The notes: generated by a model not told the origin, from the sequence alone. A stretch of 64,000 bases of DNA from an uncultured Enterorhabdus sp. (GCA_947649205.1 CANSQM010000011.1:1-64000); one strand, 5' to 3'. Counted from the stretch's first letter, positions 1 through 8,914 are shown. Translations and numbers: made by a program.

Positions 1-1155
1 GGCACCGATGAGGTGGACTACGCCGACTGGGACGCAGTGCTCGAGGCGGCCCAGGGCCAGACCGTCTCCTGGTACGGCTGGGGCGGCGACGAGGCCCGCA
101 ACACCTGGATCAACACGGTGCTCGCCCCGGCCCTCAAGGAGAAGTACGACATCACCCTCGATCTGGTGGGCATGGACATCAACGACATCCTCACCCAGCT
201 CTCCGGCGAGATGCAGGCCGGCGTGACCGACGGCACCATCGACTTCATCTGGATCAACGGCGAGAACTTCTACTCCTGCAAGGAGAACGGCTACCTGTGG
301 GGCCCCTTCACGGAGTTCCTCCCGAACTTCAATGACTACATCGACGGGAACAGCTCCGAGGTGCTCTACGACTTCGGCGCCCCCACCGAGGGCTACGAGT
401 GCCCCTACGGCAAGGCCCAGATGCAGATGTGGTACGACAGCGCGAAGGTGACCGATCCGCCGACCACCATGGAGGCGTTCAAGGCCTTCTGCGAGGCCCA
501 TGCCGGCCAGGTCACCTATCCCGAGCCGGGCGACTTCACCGGCACGGCCTTCATCTCCTGCCTCATCGCCGGTGTCATCGGCAAGGAGGCGTTCGAGCAG
601 CTGAACGCCATGGACGACCCCACTGAGGAGAGCGTGCGGGCCATCGTGCAGCCGGGTCTGGACTACCTGAAGTCCCTGAACCCCTACCTGTGGAAAGAGG
701 GGGCCACCTTCCCCGCGGACTCGGCCACCATGGCCGCCATGTACGCCGACGGCGAGCTGGTGATGAACATGGGCTACGGCGCCCCGCAGGACCTCGTGAA
801 CACCGGTCAGCTGCCCGAGACCACCCGCTCGTTCATCTTCGACACGGGCACCGTGGGCAACTCGAACTTCATGGCCATCGCCGCCAACGCGCCCCACAAG
901 GCCGCGGCCCTCGTGGCCATCAACGAGGTGGTCTCGCCGGCGATGCAGCTGTCCATCTACGAGGAGCTCGGGAACATCTCGGTGCTCGCCATGGACAAGC
1001 TTCCCGAAGCGGATCGCGCGGCCTTCGCCGATGTGCCCCTGGGATCCACCCAGATTCCCCTGGACGAGCTGCTGTCCCACCGCATCGCCGAGGCCGCCGG
1101 CCCGGTCATCCCCCTGCTGGAGAAGCTCTGGCTCGCCGAGGTGGCCGGGGCCTAG
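1..1155 (+). CDS. YnjB-like ABC transporter substrate-binding protein (5' partial)
   Basis: Extracellular solute-binding component of an ABC importer. The reading frame is open from base 1, so the signal peptide and true start lie upstream; 384 residues are visible. Blocks such as WGGDEARNTWIN near the start, WINGENF, YPEPGDFTGTAF and NPYLWKEG match the E. coli YnjB family (COG4134) as I know it. Two permeases and an ATPase follow in the YnjBCD order. The transported ligand is unknown; the wider fold is shared with thiamine, iron and polyamine binders. A family-level call is secure, a substrate call is not. Confidence 0.85.
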   Translation, partial: GTDEVDYADWDAVLEAAQGQTVSWYGWGGDEARNTWINTVLAPALKEKYDITLDLVGMDINDILTQLSGEMQAGVTDGTIDFIWINGENFYSCKENGYLWGPFTEFLPNFNDYIDGNSSEVLYDFGAPTEGYECPYGKAQMQMWYDSAKVTDPPTTMEAFKAFCEAHAGQVTYPEPGDFTGTAFISCLIAGVIGKEAFEQLNAMDDPTEESVRAIVQPGLDYLKSLNPYLWKEGATFPADSATMAAMYADGELVMNMGYGAPQDLVNTGQLPETTRSFIFDTGTVGNSNFMAIAANAPHKAAALVAINEVVSPAMQLSIYEELGNISVLAMDKLPEADRAAFADVPLGSTQIPLDELLSHRIAEAAGPVIPLLEKLWLAEVAGA

Positions 1156-1238
1156 CAAGGTTCCCGCGGCGGGGCGTCCCGGGCGGGCGCTCCGTTGCGG
1201 GAATCGCACGGGTTCGGAGAGGAAGGAGGAGGCGGTCC

Positions 1239-2126
1239 ATGGCGCACGATGCTCTCGCACTGCGGCGCGCGCGGCGCGCCCTCGCGCCCTATCTGCTGCT
1301 GGCCCCGGCTCTCGTGCTGGTGGCGGTGTTCCTGTTCGGCGTGGTCAACGGCCTGCTGCAGGGCTTCGGCATCATGCCGTTTCTGGGGATGACCACCTTC
1401 ACCCTCGACTACTGGGCCCAGGTGCTCACCCGGCCCGATCTGGTCGAGTCCGTGGGTTTCAGCCTCTACCTCGCCCTGGTCTCCTCCCTTATGGCGCTGC
1501 TCGGCGGCATCGGACTTGCCGCGGCCCTCGTTGCCGTGCGCCAGACGCGCCTCGCCGCCCTCATCGACGTGCAGATTCCCCTCATGTGCGCCCATATCCT
1601 CGTGGTGCTGTTCATGGTGTCCCTGTTCGCCGGATCGGGCCTGGTGCCCCGAATCCTCTCGGGGCTGGGCCTGGTGCAGGGCCCCGCCGACTTCCCCTCC
1701 ATCGTCGGCGCCCCCTCCGGCTGGGGCATCATCGCCGTGTACGTGTGGAAGGAGGTACCGTTCGTGGCCTTCTGCACGGTGACGCTCATGGACCACGTGT
1801 CCGACCGCTTCGGCGAGGCGGCCGCCACGGCGGGGGCGAGCCCGGTGCGGGCGTTTCTCTCGGTGACGCTGCCCTTGTGCCGGGGCGCCCTCGCGAAGGC
1901 GTTCCTCGTGGTGTTCGCCTTCGCCTTCGGCGCCTACGAGGTGCCCTTCCTCTTGGGGCCCACCCTGCCCAAGGCCCTGCCCGTGCTGGCCTACCTGGAG
2001 TTCCAGAACCCCGACATTCTGAACCGCTGCGTGGCCATGGCCCTGAACGGCGTGATGGCCGTGGTGACGAGCGCGGCCGCCATCGGGTACTTCGCCGTGC
2101 TCAAGCGGGAGGGGAGGGCCCGATGA
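1239..2126 (+). CDS. ABC transporter permease (YnjC N-half equivalent)
   Basis: Inner-membrane permease of the same importer, 295 residues with about six hydrophobic segments. The EAAATAGAS block in the last third is the EAA loop that contacts the ATPase. The ATG at 1239 is preceded by a GGAAGGAGGAGG ribosome site; longer in-frame starts would run back into the binding-protein gene. The stop overlaps the next gene's start (ATGA), so the two are translationally coupled. In E. coli YnjC both permease halves form one polypeptide; here they are two genes. Confidence 0.88.
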   Translation: MAHDALALRRARRALAPYLLLAPALVLVAVFLFGVVNGLLQGFGIMPFLGMTTFTLDYWAQVLTRPDLVESVGFSLYLALVSSLMALLGGIGLAAALVAVRQTRLAALIDVQIPLMCAHILVVLFMVSLFAGSGLVPRILSGLGLVQGPADFPSIVGAPSGWGIIAVYVWKEVPFVAFCTVTLMDHVSDRFGEAAATAGASPVRAFLSVTLPLCRGALAKAFLVVFAFAFGAYEVPFLLGPTLPKALPVLAYLEFQNPDILNRCVAMALNGVMAVVTSAAAIGYFAVLKREGRAR

Positions 2127-2947
2127 GCGCGCGGCGCCGAGGCGGGGCGCGCTGGGCCGCCCGGGCCTTGGTGGCCCTGCAGGGGCTGTGCGTGCTGGCC
2201 CCCCTGGCGGTGGTGGTTCTCTGGTCGGTGACGGCCTCGTGGCCCTGGCCGGCCCTGCTGCCCGAGAGCTGGTCGGCCCGGGGCATCGAGGAGCTGTTCG
2301 GCCCGGGCCGGGACACCGGCTCGGTGCTCGCCGGCTCCATCGCCCTGGCCCTGGCCTGCGCCCTTCTCACCACGGTCGTGGCCACCTTGGCCGCCCGGGC
2401 GCTCTCCCGCTATCGGTTCCGGGGCCGGGAGGCGGTCCGCTTCGCGGTGCTGCTGCCCTTCCTCATTCCCTCCACGGTGTTCGCCATGGGGGTGCAGGTG
2501 GCCTTCCTCCGGGCGGGGCTCGCGGGAACGGCCGCGGGGGTCGTGCTCGCCCATGCCATCGTGGCGCTGCCCTATGCGGCCCTCATCATGATGGATGCCC
2601 TGGACGCAGTGGGTACTCGGCTTGAGGAGCAGGCGCGGCTGTGCGGCGCGGGGGCCGTGCGCACCTGGATTCACGTGACGGTTCCCCTGCTGCTGCCGGC
2701 CATGCTCTCGGCGGCCTCCATGGCCTACATCATGTCGTTTTCCCAGTACTTCATCACCCTGCTCATCGGGGCGGGGAAGGTGAAGACGCTCGCCTTGGTG
2801 ATGTTCCCGTACCTGTCGAGCGGCGACCGAACCATCGCGAGCGCCTACGGCGTGGTGTTCCTGGGCGCCACGCTTCTGGTGTTCTTCCTGTTCGAGGTGC
2901 TGCTGCGCAAGCGGACGGCCCAAGAGATCGATTACTTCGAGGGGTGA
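2123..2947 (+). CDS. ABC transporter permease (YnjC C-half equivalent)
   Basis: Second membrane subunit of the importer, 274 residues. It has an N-terminal hydrophobic segment followed by a binding-protein-dependent transport domain, with the EAA-like block EEQARLCGAG. It starts on the ATG overlapping the stop of the preceding permease and ends a few bases before the ATPase gene. The pair presumably forms a heterodimeric channel. Confidence 0.88.
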   Translation: MSARRRGGARWAARALVALQGLCVLAPLAVVVLWSVTASWPWPALLPESWSARGIEELFGPGRDTGSVLAGSIALALACALLTTVVATLAARALSRYRFRGREAVRFAVLLPFLIPSTVFAMGVQVAFLRAGLAGTAAGVVLAHAIVALPYAALIMMDALDAVGTRLEEQARLCGAGAVRTWIHVTVPLLLPAMLSAASMAYIMSFSQYFITLLIGAGKVKTLALVMFPYLSSGDRTIASAYGVVFLGATLLVFFLFEVLLRKRTAQEIDYFEG

Positions 2948-2952
2948 GTGCA

Positions 2953-4116
2953 GTGAAGGTGGAAGTGCGCGATCTGACCCTGGCCCTGGGCGAGCGCAAG
3001 CGCGACCGGCGCGCGGTGCTGCGGGAGGTGTCGTTCTCGGTGCCGGACGGCGCCTTCGTCTCGCTGCTCGGCGAATCGGGGGCGGGGAAGTCCACGGTGC
3101 TCAAGGTGATCGCCGGCATCCTGTTGCAGGATAGCGGCGCGGTGCTCTTCGACGGCCGCTGCGTGGACGGCCTGCCTCCCCATAGGCGCGATCTGGGCTT
3201 CGTGTTCCAGGATGTGCGGCTGTTTCCCCACATGACCGTCGCGGAGAACGTGGCCTATCCGCTGCGCATGCGCGGTGTGGGGCGCCGCGAGCGCACGGCG
3301 CGGGCCGCCGAGCTGCTCGAGCGGGTGCAGCTTCCCGGTTTCGGGCCGCGCGAGCCCCGCACGCTCTCCGGCGGCCAGGCCCAGCGCGTGGCCCTGGCCC
3401 GGGCCCTGGCGGCGCGCCCCGCGGCCCTGCTCATGGACGAGCCCTTCTCGGGCCTCGACGAGAGCCTGCGCGACGATATGCGCTCGCTCGTGCTGCGGCT
3501 GCAGCGGGAGGAGGGCTGCACGACCCTCATGGTCACCCACGACGCGAGCGAGGCCCTCATGATGTCCGATAGGGTGGTTGCCCTGGATGGGGGCGCCGTG
3601 GCCCAGGCCGCTCCTCCCGAAGAGCTGTTCGCCCGTCCGGCCACGGCGAAGATCGCGGCCTGCTTCGGCGACTGCTCGGTGCTCGAAGGGCAGGTGCGGC
3701 AGGGAATCTTCCACTTGGCCGAGGTGCGCCTGCCGGCACCGGGCGTGCCTGACGGCGCGGCGCGGGCCGTAGTGCGCCACGGCCGCTGCGCGGCGGCCGA
3801 GGACGCCCGTCGGGCCGTTGCGGGCGGGGCTGCGGCCGTCGGGATCGGTTCGGTCGATGCGGCGGGGGAGTGTCAGGCCGGACCGGGGGCGATACCGCCC
3901 GCGCTTGCCGGCGAGGGCGCCCCGCTGGGTGCGGATGCCCTCGTGGCCGCGGGCAAGGCCATGGTGCGCTGCAACGTGTACGCGGGGGCGACCTACCTCG
4001 CCCGGCTCGACTGCGCGGGCCAGACGCTCACGGTGCCGGTGCCCGCGCCGCTCACCCCCGGCGAGACGGTGCCCGTGGCCGTGGCCCCGGACGGCTGCTT
4101 CGTATTCCCCGCCTAA
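2953..4116 (+). CDS. ABC transporter ATP-binding protein (YnjD-like, extended)
   Basis: ATPase of the importer. Walker A GESGAGKST is at residues 40-48, the signature LSGGQAQR near 138, Walker B LLMDEP near 159 and the switch His in MVTHD near 195. E. coli YnjD stops at about 217 residues; this protein runs to 387, and the extra 170 residues end in beta-rich sequence resembling a TOBE-like regulatory domain (inference). The GTG at 2953 is chosen because AGGGG lies eight bases upstream; GTG 2944, overlapping the permease stop, is an alternative. Last gene of the operon. Confidence 0.86.
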   Translation: MKVEVRDLTLALGERKRDRRAVLREVSFSVPDGAFVSLLGESGAGKSTVLKVIAGILLQDSGAVLFDGRCVDGLPPHRRDLGFVFQDVRLFPHMTVAENVAYPLRMRGVGRRERTARAAELLERVQLPGFGPREPRTLSGGQAQRVALARALAARPAALLMDEPFSGLDESLRDDMRSLVLRLQREEGCTTLMVTHDASEALMMSDRVVALDGGAVAQAAPPEELFARPATAKIAACFGDCSVLEGQVRQGIFHLAEVRLPAPGVPDGAARAVVRHGRCAAAEDARRAVAGGAAAVGIGSVDAAGECQAGPGAIPPALAGEGAPLGADALVAAGKAMVRCNVYAGATYLARLDCAGQTLTVPVPAPLTPGETVPVAVAPDGCFVFPA

Positions 4117-4261
4117 CGCCGCCGGTCGTTCGGGCCACGGCCCGGGCTCTTGCCGCCGATCGCTCGGGGCACTTGCTTTGTTCTGGTCGCAGGCCCCCGT
4201 AGGGCAAGGGCCATGCCCTTGCCGCTCAACCGCGGATCGCCCTGGGGCTTCTCAACAACAA

Positions 4262-4290
4262 AAAGCCGGGAGCGTGACGCTCCCGGCTTT
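4262..4290. terminator. Bidirectional intrinsic terminator
   Basis: A 13-bp perfect stem (AAAGCCGGGAGCG and its complement) with a TGA loop, A-rich on the left and T-rich on the right. It sits between the convergent ABC operon and the PhnP-like gene and can serve both. The rest of the 4117-4473 gap holds the AT-rich element listed next and no credible gene. Confidence 0.85.
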
Positions 4291-4307
4291 CGTGCTTCAG
4301 ACAAGCC

Positions 4308-4335
4308 ATAGTATAGGTCAATACCAACTATTAGA
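4308..4335. repeat. AT-rich element, left copy
   Basis: ATAGTATA, nine bases, then CAACTATTAGA, with ATAGT/ACTAT forming an inverted repeat. The same two blocks in the same order and orientation, six bases apart, recur at 6359-6383. The two copies bracket the PhnP-like/nucleoside hydrolase pair. Such sequence stands out in a GC-rich background. Confidence 0.55.
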
Positions 4336-4473
4336 CAAGATCAAATATCAAGAAATTGCGGCGGTGCCGCGGGCTTCCGCATCGAGCGCGTCGGACGGCT
4401 CGTCGTTCCGGGTCGTCCCCTTCGCGCGGCTGGAGAGGCTTGGCAAGGAGGTGCCCATTCCGGTGGCCGCGGG

Positions 4474-5361
4474 CTACAGCGGGATGGTCAGGCCGTCGGC
4501 GGCCACGCGGATGCGCCCCTCCCACGGGGCCAGGTAATCCTCCAGGGCAGCTAGGGTGACGGGGGCGGCGTAGTGCATGGCCAGGTGCGTGAGGTAGACG
4601 GTGCCCGCCTCCAGGGCGAGCCCCTCGGCAATGGCCTCCTGCACGCTGTGGTGGTGGGCCGGGCTCCCGTTGCGGCCCCAGAAGGTGGCGTCCAGGATGA
4701 GGGTATCGCACCCGCGCACCCGCTCCGCCGTCTCGGGCGGCAAGGGGCCCGTGTCCGAGGCGTAGAAGGTGCGGCCGCGGGGCGTCTCCATGAGGTAGCC
4801 GTAGGTGCCCGGGGCATGGGCCACGGGCAGAGCCGTGTAGGTCACTCCGTCGAAGGCCACCTGAGCGCGGGGAAGCAGCTCGTGGAAGGCGAGGATGTCC
4901 TCCAGATAGTGGAACTCGGCGAGGATGCCCTCTCGGGCGCCGGGGCTCGCGAAGCAGGGCAGGGGCGCCCCCGAGCCGAGGCGCACCGCGTACTCCAGCT
5001 CGCCGAGGCCTCCCAGGTGGTCGAAGTGGGCGTGGGTCCACAGCACACGATCCACGGCGCGGATGCCCTCGCGCTCCAGTTGGTGGCGCAGATCCGGCGG
5101 CGTGTCGATGAGGGTGGTCTCGCGATGGCGCACGGCCACGCCGCAGTCGCCGCGGCGTGCTCGGGGGTCGCGCCGGGCCTCCTCGCAGGCGGGGCAGGTG
5201 CAGAAGAAGGCGGGCACGCCGCAGCCGGCCCCCGTGCCGAGGAAGGTGAGGGTGGGGCCTGCGAGGGCCTCGATGCCGGTTGTGGGCCTTTCGGGGTGCC
5301 GGTCGGCGCGCGACGGTCGGGACGCGGGGGCGTTGGCGTCGGTGGTGCAGCGGCGGTCCAT
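4474..5361 (-). CDS. PhnP-like metallo-beta-lactamase-fold hydrolase
   Basis: A 295-residue MBL-fold enzyme. THAHFDH at residues 109-115 is the metal-binding motif, and GTGAGCGVP followed by the C54/C56/C59 cluster is typical of the PhnP branch, which hydrolyses cyclic phosphodiesters (family knowledge). Later DATFWG and THLAMH supply further metal ligands. The ATG at 5361 has GGAGGGAG upstream; the longer frame would overlap the upstream gene. It lies 16 bases downstream of the nucleoside hydrolase and is probably co-transcribed. No other phosphonate genes are nearby, so the substrate is uncertain. Confidence 0.8.
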   Translation of the reverse strand: MDRRCTTDANAPASRPSRADRHPERPTTGIEALAGPTLTFLGTGAGCGVPAFFCTCPACEEARRDPRARRGDCGVAVRHRETTLIDTPPDLRHQLEREGIRAVDRVLWTHAHFDHLGGLGELEYAVRLGSGAPLPCFASPGAREGILAEFHYLEDILAFHELLPRAQVAFDGVTYTALPVAHAPGTYGYLMETPRGRTFYASDTGPLPPETAERVRGCDTLILDATFWGRNGSPAHHHSVQEAIAEGLALEAGTVYLTHLAMHYAAPVTLAALEDYLAPWEGRIRVAADGLTIPL

Positions 5362-5377
5362 GGGCGCTCCCTCCGGG

Positions 5378-6253
5378 CTAGCGGGCCAGGCCCAGTCGGT
5401 CGCAGGCCCGGGACCAGCCCGCCACGGCATCGGTGAGGTAGGCGGCCGGGTCGGCGATGACCGGCGTTGCGATGGTCGCCTGGGGCGCGGCAGCCGTCGC
5501 CCGTTCCAGGTAGCCCGCGGCCAGGAAGCGCCGGTTCAGGGTCACGGGGAAGGCCTGTTGCTCGAAGAGTTCCGGCTTGATGACCATCGCCGCCGCCACC
5601 TGGTCCCATACGGCGAAGCCGTCCCAGGCGTAGCGTCCCTCCATGTCGGCGAACCAGTAGTCGATGGCCCGCATAAGCCAGCTGTCAGCCGCGAAGGCGC
5701 CGGCGAGGGCGGCGCGGGTGACGTGGGCCGCCAGGCAGGCCTGGGCCGTGGTCACCGCGACGGGCGCTCCCGAGGCGAGGATGGCGAGGGTGGCCTCTGG
5801 ATCGCAGGACAGGTTCAGCTCGTCCATGATACGGCCGTTGATGACGAGGCTCTCGGTCACCCCGCCCATGAGAACGATCTCGGCGACGTTGTCGAAGAAG
5901 TTGCTGTCGGCCCGGGCCGCCCCGAGCAGATTCGTCGTGGAACCGGTGACGAGGATGGAGAGTTCTCCAGGGGCCGCGGCAGCGGCCTCGGCGAGGAAGC
6001 GGGCGGCCTCGGTGACGGTATCCCCCGGCTCCGCAGCGCCCCGGAAAACGGGGATGTCGAGCCCCAGCTCGGCGAAGAGCCGCCGCGTGTTGCCGTCCAC
6101 CGTGGCCAGATCGGCGTTGCCGTAGGAGGTGCACGCGGCCTCGACGGAGCAGCGCTCGGGGTTTCCGAGCAGGTACAAGAGGGCGAGCCCGTCGTCCACG
6201 TCGCAGCCGCGCACGCCCAGGGTGTTGTCGAAATCGATGATGACCTTCTTCAC
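5378..6253 (-). CDS. Nucleoside hydrolase (IunH-like)
   Basis: Predicted to split nucleosides into base and ribose. The N-terminal metal motif appears as DFDNT then DVDDG (residues 7-22), the variant with a short insertion in the usual DxDxxxDD, and the middle carries LVTGSTTNL and EIVLMGGV. At 291 residues it is a normal length. The GTG at 6253 is used because AAAGGAT lies just upstream and the homologous sequence begins immediately; the in-frame extension to 6418 would cross the divergent promoter. First gene of a two-gene operon with the PhnP-like enzyme. Confidence 0.85.
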   Translation of the reverse strand: MKKVIIDFDNTLGVRGCDVDDGLALLYLLGNPERCSVEAACTSYGNADLATVDGNTRRLFAELGLDIPVFRGAAEPGDTVTEAARFLAEAAAAAPGELSILVTGSTTNLLGAARADSNFFDNVAEIVLMGGVTESLVINGRIMDELNLSCDPEATLAILASGAPVAVTTAQACLAAHVTRAALAGAFAADSWLMRAIDYWFADMEGRYAWDGFAVWDQVAAAMVIKPELFEQQAFPVTLNRRFLAAGYLERATAAAPQATIATPVIADPAAYLTDAVAGWSRACDRLGLAR

Positions 6254-6358
6254 GGGGAATCCTTTCTCTGTGGGAGAACGCACGGCGGGATGGCGGGGCC
6301 GGAGCACCCCCCAGGGGCCTTGTCGCGTTTCGGGCGTTCCGCAGGTTCTCTTCTCGGT

Positions 6359-6389
6359 ATAGTATAATGCAACAACTATTAGATATAGT
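6359..6389. promoter_or_regulatory. AT-rich promoter/operator region, right copy
   Basis: Contains TATAAT (6363-6368), a plausible -10 box for the phosphotransferase gene, overlapped by ATAGTATA and followed by ACTAT-TAGAT-ATAGT, a perfect 5+5 inverted repeat (6375-6389). The arrangement suggests a repressor site over the start of transcription between two divergent genes. No convincing -35 box is visible. Confidence 0.5.
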
Positions 6390-6416
6390 CTACTAACGAA
6401 TCGGAGAGGAGCCGCC

Positions 6417-7445
6417 ATGGGGGAGCCGACGAGTGGGGAAGAGGCCCGCGCCTATGTGGAGGGCAACGCCGACCTGGCCCGCGCTCTCGGGCTCGCTTCC
6501 GACGCGGAGCTGACCGTGGAGCCTTTGGCCGCCGGGGAGCACAACGCGAACTTCCGGCTCACGGCGGCGGGGCGGCTCTTCGTGCTGCGGCTGAACTACG
6601 CGAGCCAGCTGGGGCTCGCCGACCAGATCGGCTACGAGTACGGAGCCCTGCGCGCCCTGGCCCCGAGCGGTCGGGTGCCGACGGCCCTGTTCGTCGACAG
6701 CGCCGGGACGGCGGCCGGCCACGGGGTGCTCGTGGAATCCTTCGTCGAGGGGGCCTGGCTCGACTGCGCCGATCCGGCCCAGGTGCGCGAGGCGGCCCGG
6801 GTGCTCGCCGACGTGCACAGCACCCCCGTTGCCCCCGCGTGCCCGCTCCTGCGACCCCGGGATCCGCTGGCGGCCCAGCTCGCCGCCTGCGAGGGGCTCT
6901 TCGCCGCCTACGAGGCGAGTGACCGCGCCGCGCCGGTTGTGGTCGCGCGGGTGCGGCGTCTGGTCGAGCGGGCCCGCGCCGCCGTGGCGGCGGCACCGGA
7001 GCCCGGAGCGGACGCCGGCCGCATCCTCAATACCGAGGCCGTGCCCTCCCACTTCCTCATCGGCCCGGACGGCCGCGGCACCATGGTGGACTGGGAGAAG
7101 CCCGTGATCGGAGAGCCGGCCCAAGATGTGGCCTACTTTCTCTCGCCGACGAGCACCATTTGGGACACCGACGTCATCTTCGACGGGCAAACGCGGGCCC
7201 GCTTCGTCGCTGACTACTGGGAGGCCGTGGATGGCCGTTTCCCGCGGGGCTCCTTCGACGGCCGCCTGCCCGCCTACGTGATGGTGAACGCCCTGCTCGG
7301 GGTCGTTTGGAGCTGCAACGCCCTTGTGGAGTACGACGACCCGGCCCGGCCGCTCAAGAGCGACAAGACCCGCGCGAAGCTGCCGATCTACATCTCCGAC
7401 GACTTCCTCGACCTCCTCGAGCGCGACTGCTTCGCGCGGGGCTAG
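6417..7445 (+). CDS. Phosphotransferase of the APH/choline kinase superfamily
   Basis: A 342-residue kinase-like fold. VEPLAAGEHNANFRL resembles the nucleotide-binding start, and MVDWEKPVIGEPAQDVAYFL near residue 225 resembles the metal-binding DxD/E block. The catalytic loop, normally HxDxxxxN, reads NTEAVPSH near residue 203, so the His, Asp and Asn positions are Asn, Glu and His. The flanking sequence is otherwise intact, suggesting a divergent subfamily rather than decay. The ATG at 6417 has GGAGAGGAG upstream. It is divergent from the nucleoside hydrolase. The substrate is unknown. Confidence 0.75.
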   Translation: MGEPTSGEEARAYVEGNADLARALGLASDAELTVEPLAAGEHNANFRLTAAGRLFVLRLNYASQLGLADQIGYEYGALRALAPSGRVPTALFVDSAGTAAGHGVLVESFVEGAWLDCADPAQVREAARVLADVHSTPVAPACPLLRPRDPLAAQLAACEGLFAAYEASDRAAPVVVARVRRLVERARAAVAAAPEPGADAGRILNTEAVPSHFLIGPDGRGTMVDWEKPVIGEPAQDVAYFLSPTSTIWDTDVIFDGQTRARFVADYWEAVDGRFPRGSFDGRLPAYVMVNALLGVVWSCNALVEYDDPARPLKSDKTRAKLPIYISDDFLDLLERDCFARG

Positions 7446-7550
7446 GGCCCGCGCACGCCCGACGGCTGGGAGCGCTTCCCGAGAAGGGAAATGGCGGCCG
7501 TGTTCGTGCGCGCGGGGGGTGCCCGGCCGCTGCGGGCCGTGCGGGTCCTC

Positions 7551-8912
7551 CTAGGAGGCCAGCATTTCCAGGATGAGCTGGCAGCGGGTGCCGATGGGGG
7601 TGGTGCTGCCGTCCAGGAAGGGGCGGATCTCGTCGGGGGCCAGAATGAAGGGCTCGATGAGCTCGCCGGCCTCGGGCGCCGCCTCGCCGGCGGCCTCCAC
7701 CTGGGCGAAGACCACCTGCACGTTCTCCTCGGCCATGCCCGTGGAGGAGAAGCCGGGCTGGGGGAGGGGTCGCAGGGGCTCGGCCACGTCGGTGCGCAGC
7801 CGGTAGCCGGTCTCCTCGGCGAGCTCCCGGGCCACGGCCGCGGCCAGATCCTCCCCGTCGTCGATGAGGCCGGCGGGCAGCGAGATGCACCAGGAGTTCA
7901 GCGGATAGCGGAATTCCCGGATGAGCAGCACCGAGCCGTCGGGCAGGATCGGCACCATGCACACGGCGTCGGGCACCGGGGCCGCCCCGGCTCCGAGGGC
8001 CGAAAGCGCCGCGGCGTAGGCCGCCGGTCCTTTGCGGGAGACGCCCTCGTAGGCGTAGGGGCGCCCGTCGGGCAGCGTGTAGCGCAGGTGGTACTTGTTG
8101 ATCCAGCCGGTCGAGACGGTCTCGATGGAGGCGAGCCGCGGGGCGTCTGCCGCTACGGGCAGCTCCGCGCCCGCTCGGTCGTCGCGCCGGGCGCTGTCGG
8201 GTGAGGCGGGGGTCGTCGCGCCGGCGGGGGCGCCGTGGTCGTCGCCGGCGGGGTTCTTTCCGGGTACCGGGCTCGTCGTCCGGCTCGGTCCCACGGCTCG
8301 GGCCACCGCCCCCTCGGTGTCGCCCAGGCACTCCGGGCCGCCGCCGGCGAACTCCTCGGTCGAGAGGATCTGGATGCCCACCGTTGCCATGTCGGCGAGG
8401 TTGGCCCGTTGCGCCTCGGGGCTGCGCGAGGAGGTGGCATCGCCCAGGACCGCCACATTGAAGCCGAGGGCGAGCCCGTCGTAGGCCGTGGAGCGCACGC
8501 AGTTGGGCGTCGTCGTTCCCGCGAGGACGAGGGTGGCGATGCCGCGGCGGCGCAGCTCGGTCGCCAGGTCGGTGCCGAAGAGAGCCGACCAGCTCGGCTT
8601 CGTGACGACGGGCTCGCCGGGGGCGGGCTCAAGTTCCGGCGGGCAGGCGAGGCTGTCGGGCCACGCCGTCGAGAGGGGACGGCCGCCCTCGGCCCAGGTG
8701 CGGTAGCGCACCGCTTCCACGTCGCTGCCGTCGGCGGCATACTCCCGCCGCACATGGAAGACGGGCATGCTGTGGGCCCGGGCGGCCTCGAGGGCCCGGG
8801 CGCAGGCGGGCACGGTGGTCGCGGCCCCGGCGATGCACAGGGGCGATTCGGCATCGATGAAGCCCCTCTGCATGTCGATGAGGACGAGGGCGGCGCGGGC
8901 GGGATCGGTCAT
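7551..8912 (-). CDS. Isochorismatase-family cysteine hydrolase fused to a NUDIX hydrolase
   Basis: A 453-residue two-domain protein. Residues 1-190 form a cysteine-hydrolase domain with the expected triad D13 (LVLIDMQ), K105 (VVTKPSW) and C138 (TTTPNCV), as in nicotinamidases and isochorismatases. A Gly/Ala/Pro-rich linker of about 60 residues leads to a NUDIX domain whose box (G, E, RE, EE, G in GLIDDGE...RELAEETGY) is complete, ADP-ribose pyrophosphatase style. The ATG at 8912 follows AAAGAGG. If the first half is a nicotinamidase, the fusion would join two NAD-related steps (inference). Confidence 0.85.
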   Translation of the reverse strand: MTDPARAALVLIDMQRGFIDAESPLCIAGAATTVPACARALEAARAHSMPVFHVRREYAADGSDVEAVRYRTWAEGGRPLSTAWPDSLACPPELEPAPGEPVVTKPSWSALFGTDLATELRRRGIATLVLAGTTTPNCVRSTAYDGLALGFNVAVLGDATSSRSPEAQRANLADMATVGIQILSTEEFAGGGPECLGDTEGAVARAVGPSRTTSPVPGKNPAGDDHGAPAGATTPASPDSARRDDRAGAELPVAADAPRLASIETVSTGWINKYHLRYTLPDGRPYAYEGVSRKGPAAYAAALSALGAGAAPVPDAVCMVPILPDGSVLLIREFRYPLNSWCISLPAGLIDDGEDLAAAVARELAEETGYRLRTDVAEPLRPLPQPGFSSTGMAEENVQVVFAQVEAAGEAAPEAGELIEPFILAPDEIRPFLDGSTTPIGTRCQLILEMLAS

Positions 8913-8914
8913 GG

